Assembly: GCA_016720585.1 (NCBI GenBank)
Contig: JADKKH010000016.1
Span: forward strand, 1-31,788
Source: Chitinophagaceae bacterium
Lineage (GTDB): Bacteria > Bacteroidota > Bacteroidia > Chitinophagales > Chitinophagaceae
DNA: 31,788 nt
Direction of reading: 5' to 3'
Below the pieces are notes generated by a model. The model did not search any database. It was given only the letters and a program-made list of their open reading frames with translations, and was not told where the DNA came from. Below are positions 16,401 through 23,380 of the stretch, one piece after another. The stretch's first letter is position 1, and every line of letters starts with the position of its first letter. Both the position numbers and the translations under genes were made by a program.

Positions 16401-17123
16401 TCATTCAGGATTATAGTTATCCTTTAATTTTTTTAATATTTCAATTGCCAATGCATTTAGTTGGTTATATAAATCTCTTCTTCTCAAGCCCACTAATTTT
16501 ATTTCAATGGCTTCATTAATCATCAGATCAATTGTATTTTGGTCTTTAAGTTTTACATAAATATTACGTGGTATGGGTAGATTTCTCAATAGGGTATACA
16601 CAAATTCATAGTTAATTCTTTCTTGTACAAAAGGTATTACTCTTTGTTCAAGTTTTGTAACCTCTGCTTCTTCTCTGAGCTTTGTTTCGGCCATAATATT
16701 TTCATATTTAAGCAAAATATTTATGAGATCCTGTTTAAAGTATCTCAGAGAACCCGAATTTTTCAATTGTTCATATGTTCCGCTGTTTTGAAAAAATTTA
16801 TTTACAAAAACCAACCAGGCGGCGTGTATGGAAAATGATGTGTCATTATCAGGACTTTTTTTCTGCAACAGATCAAGCAGGCTGTCAATATGGTTGATTT
16901 TGTTGGTTTCCCAATTACTGATTCGCCTAAGATCTGTCGTATCATTCTTAATATCATGATACAGAGATATGGCAAGTGCTTTTGCCCTATGGCCTTCTAC
17001 AATATGTTCCCGTTGGTTTTCGGCAAGAAATCCAGCAAAAACCGCCAAGAACAACATAAAAAATTCCCAGAAATAATGGGTCCATTTTTTCCTTGGGGTG
17101 TGGGTGTGGGCATGTACTTCCAT
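16401..17123 (-). CDS. HAHTHT family copy 15 (RAK/RYF type)
   Basis: 240 residues, the shortest intact copy. HTHTPRKKWTHYFWEFFMLF with Ala in place of Cys30 (AVFAGF), then ENQREHIVEGHRAKALAISL, DIKNDT, core GTYEQLKNSGSLRYF (115-129) and QDLINILLKYENIMAETK. The C-terminus LKKLKDNYNPE has lost the KEYHLK pattern. Base composition is distinctly AT-rich compared with copies 10-12. It lies between the two largest gaps of this half of the array: 119 nt from copy 16 upstream and 52 nt to copy 14. The degenerate ends suggest relaxed constraint or early divergence. Confidence 0.85.
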   Translation of the reverse strand: MEVHAHTHTPRKKWTHYFWEFFMLFLAVFAGFLAENQREHIVEGHRAKALAISLYHDIKNDTTDLRRISNWETNKINHIDSLLDLLQKKSPDNDTSFSIHAAWLVFVNKFFQNSGTYEQLKNSGSLRYFKQDLINILLKYENIMAETKLREEAEVTKLEQRVIPFVQERINYEFVYTLLRNLPIPRNIYVKLKDQNTIDLMINEAIEIKLVGLRRRDLYNQLNALAIEILKKLKDNYNPE

Positions 17124-17242
17124 ATTAAGTGAAAAATTTTAGGTTCTAAGTTTAAATTATGAGACACTCTCCGAAGAATCCCTTCGTACAAAGCTAATAG
17201 CGTCTTTTTTATTACAGGCTCCTGACTTCCGACTTTTTCCTC
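17124..17242. repeat. 119-nt array gap with degenerate repeats
   Basis: The largest gap in the array. It contains a decayed relative of the TCCGAAAGGACTC palindrome (about 17165-17186) and a GACTTCCGAC run at 17218-17234 directly after the copy 16 stop. No gene, clear terminator or promoter is visible. Confidence 0.4.
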
Positions 17243-18001
17243 CTACTTCAGGTGATATTCTTTTCTAACCAATTCTATTAACCGCGTTGCATTTCCTTTT
17301 GCATATTTCGAGTGAGACACCATCCGCTGGCACCAATTCCGGTACACGCCAAAAGAATTATAGTATTGTGACTGCATGTGCCCATCCTTACTTAATAATT
17401 TCAGTGGAAAGGAAATAGAATCGGCTGTAATTTTTTGACGGTCATGCCAGCTTTTAGCCAGCAATAAATTATAGGTATCGTAATCAAAAATTTCATTCTG
17501 CATATCCATTAGTTTGATGTCTTGTTGTTCCAGAATATTTTCCAGGGGCAGGTAGGTGTGACGGATATACCGGTCATACTCAAGTAAGGTATCTGAAACA
17601 AGGGGTTTGCGGATCAGCCTGAAATTTCCAGCACTGCGCAATTGCTCAATGGTCCGGTCGCTGTAGTTGAAACTGCTGAAGTTTTGAAGCAGGGTGGCTG
17701 CTTTGTAAGAATTCAAAATGTTTTCCGGCGTTAGTGGATTTTTGATAGAGTATTTCAGTGAATCAAATTTGTCGATTGTAGATTGAAATGTATTAATGGT
17801 TCTTGTAAAATTTGCCGTATCATTTCCCAGGTCATGAAGCAATGTTTTCATAAACTGTTTTTCCCGTTTATTTTCTACAAAATGTTCCCGCTGGTTTTCT
17901 GCAAGGAAACCACAGAACACTGCCAGGAATAACATGAGAAATTCCCAGAGATAATGGGTCCATTTTTTCCTTGGGGTGTGGGTATGGGCATGTACTTCCA
18001 T
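17243..18001 (-). CDS. HAHTHT family membrane-anchored protein, copy 16
   Basis: 252 residues. HTHTPRKKWTHYLWEF, helix about 17-37, ENQREHFVENKREKQFMKTL, DLGNDTANFTRTINTFQSTI (similar to the reading of broken copy 1 in this part), core RTIEQLRSAGNFRLI (116-130), then KPLVSDTLLEYDRYIRHTYL. A longer middle with MDMQNEIFDYDTYNLLLAKS and a Trp-Cys near 228 distinguishes it. The end is ELVRKEYHLK. It combines an ENQREHFVE segment like copy 11 with REK and RLI of the main subgroup, so N-terminal and core types do not correlate fully in the segment before REK. Seven nt downstream of copy 17. Confidence 0.85.
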   Translation of the reverse strand: MEVHAHTHTPRKKWTHYLWEFLMLFLAVFCGFLAENQREHFVENKREKQFMKTLLHDLGNDTANFTRTINTFQSTIDKFDSLKYSIKNPLTPENILNSYKAATLLQNFSSFNYSDRTIEQLRSAGNFRLIRKPLVSDTLLEYDRYIRHTYLPLENILEQQDIKLMDMQNEIFDYDTYNLLLAKSWHDRQKITADSISFPLKLLSKDGHMQSQYYNSFGVYRNWCQRMVSHSKYAKGNATRLIELVRKEYHLK

Positions 18002-18008
18002 AAATAAG

Positions 18009-18746
18009 TTATTTCAGGTGATATTCTTTTTTTATCAATTGAATCAAATCAATTGCAGCTGTTTTCATTTCAGTTTCTGCTTTAGCAAGTCCCAATTTTG
18101 AATTCCTGATATAAGAAAGCATACCCGACAAGCGCAACAGCACTTTGGGCTCATAGGTTAACAGGGATGGATTGCCGGCCGGCCTCGCAATGGTATTATC
18201 CGGCATTACAATTTCACTAAACAATACGGGATGAAATACGTCAATGGCCATTTTCCGGTATTCCTCCGCTTCACTCATGGCAATAGATTGTAAATATTCA
18301 ATAAATACCAGGCGATTGTAATATTCAATAATGGCCCTGGAAATTTTTTCTTTCCTGATAAGCCTGAATCCGCCGGAATTTTTCATTTGCTGAATGGTGA
18401 GGTCATGCAGCGCAAGTCGTACACCCCTCGATGCCCTCCGGCCCAGGTAATACAAATCAGAGCCATGCTTGCTGATATCAGCGCTGTTCAATAACACAAT
18501 CAGCGTATCAATTCTTTTTAGATGCCCGGAAAAATCGTTAATGTTTTCATTAAGTATCAATGTGTCTTCTCCCAAATCTTCCACCAGGCTTCGGATATAT
18601 TGCTTCTCCCTGTCTTTTTCTATCTTATGCTCCAGCTGATACTCGGCCAAAAAACCACAAAAGACTGCAAGGAATAACATGAGAAACTCCCAGAAATAAT
18701 GGGTCCATTTTTTTCGGGCGGTATGACTATGTGCATGTACTTCCAT
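18009..18746 (-). CDS. HAHTHT family copy 17, first gene of the array
   Basis: 245 residues. HAHSHTARKKW, helix about 17-37, EYQLEHKIEKDREKQYIRSL, EDLGEDT, IDTLIVLLNSADISKHGSDL, YYLGRRASRG, core LTIQQMKNSGGFRLI (116-130), then PDNTIARPAGNPSL and LIQLIKKEYHLK. It shows every consensus element of the family, including the GNP motif, so it is a good reference copy. It starts 21 nt after the TPR lipoprotein stop (18768) with no terminator between them, so the array is probably read from the lipoprotein promoter. Predicted single-pass inner-membrane protein with the His-rich tail in the cytoplasm and a helical periplasmic domain. Confidence 0.85.
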   Translation of the reverse strand: MEVHAHSHTARKKWTHYFWEFLMLFLAVFCGFLAEYQLEHKIEKDREKQYIRSLVEDLGEDTLILNENINDFSGHLKRIDTLIVLLNSADISKHGSDLYYLGRRASRGVRLALHDLTIQQMKNSGGFRLIRKEKISRAIIEYYNRLVFIEYLQSIAMSEAEEYRKMAIDVFHPVLFSEIVMPDNTIARPAGNPSLLTYEPKVLLRLSGMLSYIRNSKLGLAKAETEMKTAAIDLIQLIKKEYHLK

Positions 18747-18767
18747 AATTACAGAGATATTAAATAA

Positions 18768-20351
18768 TTACAACGAGGCTGTTGAAGAATTTTTTAGTTG
18801 CTTTTTCGCTGCTTCCAATCCTTTTACAGAAAGAAGTTTGTTGGGCATCAGTTTTAATGCTTTTTCAAACTGTTGCAGCGCTTCTTCGGGCCGGTTGTTT
18901 TCCATCAGCCATTCGCCATACATTTCAAAAGAGGGTTTTACAATTGCCGGCGGACCATAGGCATAGCCACTGCGCTCCTGCAAAATGGTTGCTTCTAGTA
19001 AAAATTTCTCTGTATTTACAGCGTCTTTTTTCATCCAGGCATTCATGGCTTTCAACTGCAGCTCCATAGTTCCGGCTTCCAGCAAATCGGTTTTGGTGGC
19101 CAGCGACCTGTTAATATTACCGCATAACCGGATTCCTTTATCCGAGGCTTTTGCTTCTTCCAGCAGCCGTTCACCGGCAAGTTTTAAAATCACTTTATCC
19201 ATTCCGGCCGCATCATTATTATAATAAGCCTGCATGCCTGCTGTAAAATTGTTGCGGGCCCGGGCAGAAATGTTCAGGTCTTTTTGTTCAACAGATATGG
19301 CGGATACATCACTGTTATACGCATTGGTTTCTGCCAGGTAAGTGGTTTTTAAAAAAAGCATATGTGCCCTTGCCCGGGGACTCGGTTTTGCCTGGCAGAA
19401 AACCTGCATACTGTCAATCATGCTTTTTGCTTTTACAATATTTCCTTTTTGCAGGTAGCCGTACATCAGCCAGTGATAAGCATGATAGCCCAGCGCATCA
19501 TTGTCCAGTTTCTTTTTTTGCATTCTGGTTCTTTCGGCTGCCCATGAAATTTCATTGCTGTTTATCACCTTGTCCCATAAACCCAGGGCCAGGTATGTAT
19601 GTGTAGGCATATGCAGCGCATGACCGGCGTCTGGCGCTACGATAGCATATTTATCTGCAATAGCCAATGCCTTAGCCGCATAGTCAGGATTATCATATGC
19701 ATGTATAATATAATGCAGCGCCCCGGGATGTTTGGGATTGCGCTCCAAAACCTCATTGCCGATCGCTGCCGCCTTTATTAAAATAGATATATCCTGATCC
19801 GTTGTTCCCCATCCATTGAGTGCAAGGCTGTAAAAAGAAGCCACTTCATCATTACCCGGATATTTTTTGTAAAGCGATTCCATATACAAGGCATAACTGC
19901 TGTCCCTTTCAGCTTTATTTCCTTTACCATACAGTATATTAATACCACCCATAAAATCTTTTTCCAACGGAGTCGCCGCTTTATTGATCCGTTCTTCCGG
20001 TGTGGAGGCCAGCTGGTTTAAAATTTTATGGCCTTCATCAAAATCCTGTTCCTGCCACAACGGGTGATTGTGCGTCATGGATTCACCCCAATAAGCCATT
20101 ATAAAATCAGGATCCAGTTTCCTGGCTTGCTGAAATTCTTCAGCTGCATCCTTATATTCAAAACTGTGGAGCAACAGCAATCCTTTTTTAAAAAAAGGTT
20201 GTGCGGCTTCTTTTCCGGTAACGGTAAAACTGATTTCACCCAGGTTGCTCCCGGGTTTTGTTTTTTTGCCGGAAGAACAGCCGACTGCAAACAGGCTAAC
20301 AACAGCTGCAATAAACAAGGGGTTGACCCGATTGAAGGATAACTGTATCAT
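18768..20351 (-). CDS. TPR-repeat lipoprotein upstream of the array
   Basis: 527 residues from the ATG at 20351. That start is chosen because it places a lipoprotein signal at residues 1-25 (hydrophobic PLFIAAVVSLFAVGC, Cys25 as lipidation site); a longer frame exists only with a TTG at 20393. TPR-like helical repeats follow: FFKKGLLLLHSFEYKDAAEE with FQQARKLDPDFIMAYWGESM near the N-terminus, GALHYIIHAYDNPDYAAKAL and DAGHALHMPTHTYLALGLWD in the centre, and PEEALQQFEKALKLMPNKLL at the C-terminus. The central HxxxHxxD/HxPTHT pattern is typical of a widespread bacterial TPR family of unknown activity. It is probably anchored in the outer or inner membrane facing the periplasm, and is the likely first gene of the array transcript. 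Confidence 0.8.
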   Translation of the reverse strand: MIQLSFNRVNPLFIAAVVSLFAVGCSSGKKTKPGSNLGEISFTVTGKEAAQPFFKKGLLLLHSFEYKDAAEEFQQARKLDPDFIMAYWGESMTHNHPLWQEQDFDEGHKILNQLASTPEERINKAATPLEKDFMGGINILYGKGNKAERDSSYALYMESLYKKYPGNDEVASFYSLALNGWGTTDQDISILIKAAAIGNEVLERNPKHPGALHYIIHAYDNPDYAAKALAIADKYAIVAPDAGHALHMPTHTYLALGLWDKVINSNEISWAAERTRMQKKKLDNDALGYHAYHWLMYGYLQKGNIVKAKSMIDSMQVFCQAKPSPRARAHMLFLKTTYLAETNAYNSDVSAISVEQKDLNISARARNNFTAGMQAYYNNDAAGMDKVILKLAGERLLEEAKASDKGIRLCGNINRSLATKTDLLEAGTMELQLKAMNAWMKKDAVNTEKFLLEATILQERSGYAYGPPAIVKPSFEMYGEWLMENNRPEEALQQFEKALKLMPNKLLSVKGLEAAKKQLKNSSTASL

Positions 20352-20428
20352 TGGTTTTTTGTTTTTTTTAATTGCTGCAATGAAAGTCTTCAAAGCCGGA
20401 TCAGGGCAAGTAGGATTGAAGGAACCCT

Positions 20429-20548
20429 TTATTTTCTAAGTTTCCCGTAAAGAAAGGCACATAAAAATCCCACCACCACATAAATCATAAATTTTATAAG
20501 CCGGCCCTTCCAGGCAGAATTTCGGTTGTTGGTTTCGGGGTTGTTCAT
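20429..20548 (-). CDS. 39-residue single-helix membrane peptide
   Basis: A short ORF starting MNNPETNNRNSAWKGRLIKF, followed by a helix IYVVVGFLCAFLYG and the basic end KLRK. A polar Asn-rich N-terminus, one helix and a positively charged tail make it look like a genuine small membrane protein. It lies between the dipeptidase terminator hairpin and the TPR lipoprotein start, same strand, 77 nt upstream of the latter. No family recognised. Its coherent hydrophobic segment and placement support it, but shortness limits confidence. Confidence 0.5.
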   Translation of the reverse strand: MNNPETNNRNSAWKGRLIKFMIYVVVGFLCAFLYGKLRK

Positions 20549-20560
20549 GCTTACTGCAAA

Positions 20561-20599
20561 TTAAGGGTTGCTAACCTTCAAAAGATTAGCAACCTTTAA
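20561..20599 (-). terminator. Hairpin terminator at the dipeptidase end
   Basis: Fourteen-base arms (20561-20574 and 20586-20599) pair with one mismatch around GGTTGCTAA/TTAGCAACC with an 11-nt loop. The dipeptidase stop codon (20596-20598) lies in the upstream arm. On the minus strand only a weak T-rich tail follows; on the plus strand a longer T run follows, so it could act on either strand. Confidence 0.6.
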
Positions 20600-21800
20600 T
20601 TTTTTTCATTGGCTGCCAATACCCTCAGTAAATTACCGCCCAGGATCTTACGGATGTCTTTTTTACTATAGCCTCTCTTCACCAACTCTTCTGTGATCTT
20701 TGGAAAATCTTCTACCCCTTCTAATCCGGTAGGTAAGGAATTTACACCATCAAAGTCGCTGCCGAGACCCACATGATCCACCCCCACTAATTTTACGATA
20801 TAATCGAGATGGTCGAGTAACAATGATAAAGGCGGCCGGAGTCCTTTTACTTCATCCGGATATTTTGCGAAGAGATAAAACTGCATGAAATAGGGTTCGG
20901 GATTTATCTTGATCAGCGAATCCATTTCGGTTTTATGTTTTTCTGTAAAGGCATCACTTCTTGCTTCAAAGGTTGGGTCCAGGAAACCACTGTAAAAATT
21001 AAGATGGATAACACCGCCGTTTTTGGCCACCGCTTTTATCTGATCATCTTTTAAGTTTCTCCTATGCGGACATAACGTATACACACAACTATGTGATACC
21101 AATACCGGTTTTGTTGTCGTGGCTATGGCATCCCAGAATGTTTGTTCACCTACATGAGAAAGATCAACGAGCATGCCCAGGTCATTCATTCTCTTTACTA
21201 CTTGTTTTCCAAAATCAGTAAGACCCTTTTTCCTTTCGGGTTCTAAAACCCCTCCTGCGGTGGGGCTTGGGAGGTCTCTGTTGCTGCAGATGTTGCCCAA
21301 TCCGTAGAATTATTCCAGGTCAGCGTCATATACCGGGCGCCTCTTTTATACAACGCATCTAATTTGTTTAAATCATTTTCCATCATGTGACCACCTTCCA
21401 CGCCAAATAATACCGCCAGCTTTTTTTGTTTGGAGGCATTAAGTATATCCTCCGATGTAAATGCCTGCACCATTTTACCGGGATTACGGTTGGTCCAGGC
21501 CAATACAGTATCCATCTGCCGGTTGGCCAATGCATACGGATGAAGCTCCTGCCCATCACACCAGATGGAAAAAAACTGCGCATCTACACCGCCTTCCTTC
21601 ATCCGTTGCAGGTCAGAATGTGTTTTGCCTTTCAACGACTGATCAAAACTTACTCCTTTGGCAAGAGCGGTTTCAGGAATGTCATTATGCGTATCAATCA
21701 ACAGGGCATTAAAATGTATATTCTTTGCCCGTTGAGCAGAAATATCAGCAGCACAATAAAAAAATAAAAACAGGGGAAAAAACAAATGCTTACGGCTCAT
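20596..21800 (-). pseudogene. Membrane (renal-type) dipeptidase M19, interrupted at a repeat
   Basis: The first part (start 21800) has a signal peptide, then NALLIDTHNDIPETALAKGV with the His-x-Asp metal ligands, GGVDAQFFSIWCDG, GVEGGHMMENDLNKLDALYK and YMTLTWNNSTDWATSAA, then stops at 21243. The second part, in another frame, continues KKGLTDFGKQVVKRMNDLGM with DLSHVGEQTFWD, PVLVSHSCVYTLCPHRRNLK and GLGSDFDGVNSLPTGLEGVE, all standard M19 motifs. The break coincides with a repeat element at about 21243-21275 that encodes TSQAPPQEGF in one frame and LPSPTAGGVLEP in the other. The enzyme would hydrolyse dipeptides, including D-amino-acid ones, with a binuclear zinc site in the periplasm. Without the frame change it would be about 400 residues, the family length. 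Either real inactivation or an indel near the repeat. Confidence 0.85.
21243..21275. repeat. GC-rich repeat inside the dipeptidase gene
   Basis: Element with CCTCC/GGAGG and CCCC/GGGG complementary words, located at the point where the dipeptidase frame changes. The LPSPTAGGVLEP reading is a typical product of an interspersed repeat found in Bacteroidota proteins (from memory). It replaces a variable loop between two conserved M19 blocks. Confidence 0.6.
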
Positions 21801-21806
21801 GTTTGG

Positions 21807-23351
21807 TTATTTGGTTTTAATGAACTCATACGGGGTGAACTCTACAAAGTCGGCAACTTTTACCGTCAATGATTTTACTTTTTTATCGGCAACTGTAAAG
21901 TCAAGCTTTTTCATACCATATAAAGGATCGTTATATGTACAGAAGAATCGATTACCCCCCAGCGCTTCCAGGGTACCAGTCCTTCCCTTATGATGTTCAA
22001 AACGCATGATGAGTTTACCGGCTTCAATTTTGATATTCATTTTACCATATACTGAATGCATATAATCTCCTGCATAAGCCGTGAGCGGTAAATCTGTTTT
22101 GGGATTCAGAGCAATACTGTCACGGATAACTTTGTACTCTTTGGCTTTTTGTTCTTCATCGGCCCATTGATAACTGCGGTACACGTTGCTGTAGTTGCGG
22201 TAAGGCAATCCGAGATAAGCATCTTCAATTTCATTGCGCAGCGCCTCATAAAAATTATTGGCATCGGTATTTGTTAGTACAATGATGCCCAACTTTTCTT
22301 CCGGCACCAGGCAAACGCTGGTTACAAAACCATTTACCCCACCAGTATGTGCCACAATCTTTCTGCCGGCATATTCTTCCAGGAACCAGCCCAGACCATA
22401 TAAACTAAAATGAGATTTGTTGAACATATGCCCGCCATTTCCCAAAATGGAATGCGGAGTTCTTGTTTGCGCAATAGCTGAAGCCGGTACGATTTCCCGG
22501 CCATCCATTTTGCCATTGTTCAAAAGCATCAGCACCCATTTACTCATATCATTTGCAGAAGATGAAATGCTGCCTGCCGGTGCCAGGTTGTCAATATTGC
22601 CGTAAGGGATCTTTTTAAGCTCGCCCATTACAACTGTATGTGCGGAACATTTATTACCCGCTGTTTTTATGTCTTTGGACAGGGCCAAACTGTTATTCAT
22701 ACCCAACGGCTTGAAGATCCGATCTGTTACAAAATCTCCCCAGCTTTTACCCGTTACTTTCGGAATGATTTCTCCCGCTGTCATAAAAGCCGAATTCGTA
22801 TAGCCCCATTTGCTGCGGAAGCCATACATCGGTTTCAGTTTACTCATCTTTTCTCTGACTTCAGCTGTGGTCAGATCCGAATCGAAATACATAAAATCAC
22901 CCTGGAAGGTTTCAAAGCCCAGGCGGTGACAAAGCAGGTCCCGTATAGTGGCTTCTTTGGCAACCCAGGGATCGTAGAGTTTAAAATCAGGCAACCACTT
23001 CTGTACTTTATCATCTAATGATAACTTTCCTGCCTTGCCGGCAGGCAGGTTATCTGCATCCAGCATCGCGAGTGCAGTAGCTGTAAATGCTTTTGTATTG
23101 CTGCCGATCATAAATAAGGTATTCTCATCTACGTTATCATTCGTTCCGGTTTCTTTTATCCCATAGCCTTTCATCCATACCACTTTCCCATTCTTTACAA
23201 TGCATACAGATACACCGGGAATCTGCCAATCATGCAATGCCCGGTTTACATACACATCTAAACTGTCCCGTACAAAAGAGGGAATAGAATCAGTTTGGGA
23301 AAATCCTTTTTGCGTGAATACCAAAAGCAGGAGTACAAGAAATTTTTTCAT
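21807..23351 (-). CDS. Serine hydrolase, class C beta-lactamase-like, with DUF3471-type end
   Basis: 514 residues. A signal peptide (MKKFLVLLLLVFTQKGFSQ) leads to the beta-lactamase/transpeptidase-like domain: SNTK nucleophile motif in FMIGSNTKAFTATALAMLDA (about 83-102), YTN in KWGYTNSAF (about 185-193) and HTGG in KIVAHTGGVNGF (about 332-343). After about residue 410 comes a beta-rich DUF3471-like region (LPLTAYAGDYMHSVYGKMNI). A seven-residue insertion LPAGKAG after DADN is encoded by the palindrome at 23029-23049, before the usual GKLSLDD. Such proteins hydrolyse peptide or ester substrates in the periplasm; actual beta-lactamase activity is not implied. Lies 6 nt upstream of the dipeptidase, so the two probably form a peptide-processing operon. 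Confidence 0.9.
   Translation of the reverse strand: MKKFLVLLLLVFTQKGFSQTDSIPSFVRDSLDVYVNRALHDWQIPGVSVCIVKNGKVVWMKGYGIKETGTNDNVDENTLFMIGSNTKAFTATALAMLDADNLPAGKAGKLSLDDKVQKWLPDFKLYDPWVAKEATIRDLLCHRLGFETFQGDFMYFDSDLTTAEVREKMSKLKPMYGFRSKWGYTNSAFMTAGEIIPKVTGKSWGDFVTDRIFKPLGMNNSLALSKDIKTAGNKCSAHTVVMGELKKIPYGNIDNLAPAGSISSSANDMSKWVLMLLNNGKMDGREIVPASAIAQTRTPHSILGNGGHMFNKSHFSLYGLGWFLEEYAGRKIVAHTGGVNGFVTSVCLVPEEKLGIIVLTNTDANNFYEALRNEIEDAYLGLPYRNYSNVYRSYQWADEEQKAKEYKVIRDSIALNPKTDLPLTAYAGDYMHSVYGKMNIKIEAGKLIMRFEHHKGRTGTLEALGGNRFFCTYNDPLYGMKKLDFTVADKKVKSLTVKVADFVEFTPYEFIKTK
23029..23049. repeat. Palindromic insertion encoding LPAGKAG
   Basis: A 21-nt element with CCTGCC/GGCAGG arms and a GCCGGC centre inserted in frame in the serine hydrolase gene. 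LPAGKAG insertions of this kind recur in Bacteroidota proteins (from memory). Confidence 0.75.
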
Positions 23352-23380
23352 GACCGTATGATTTAATTACAATAAAAAGA

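Larger units (their letters stand above)
6613..18746 (-). repeat. Tandem array of 15 HAHTHT-family genes (14 intact)
   Basis: Fifteen head-to-tail homologous genes on one strand, interrupted only by a TPM-domain gene at 13547-14008. Adjacent genes are usually 5-9 nt apart (one pair overlaps by 1 nt); larger gaps occur at 10410-10479, 16349-16400 and 17124-17242. About the first 100-150 nt of each gene is strongly conserved in DNA, while the remainder diverges widely. The plus-strand 20-mer CCCAGAAATAATGGGTCCAT occurs exactly in copies 3, 5, 6, 10, 11, 12, 13, 15 and 17, and also in copy 1. Two outlying broken copies (1-308 and 4180-4333) bring the total to 17. Confidence 0.9.

Noticed and set aside
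7860..18700. Repeated plus-strand ORFs across the family gene starts (NTARNNIKNSQK- and EQHEKFPEIMGP-type peptides)
   Set aside because: They are the antisense reading of the conserved family N-terminal DNA and recur because that DNA recurs; they lack their own starts or family similarity.
6613..18746. CRISPR-like or satellite interpretation of the regularly spaced conserved blocks
   Set aside because: The blocks are about 100-150 nt, spaced by gene length (about 750 nt), and are the coding 5' ends of ORFs with intact frames.
20352..20393. Upstream TTG start of the TPR lipoprotein
   Set aside because: It would place a Lys-rich segment before the lipoprotein signal; the ATG at 20351 gives a normal 25-residue signal ending at Cys.
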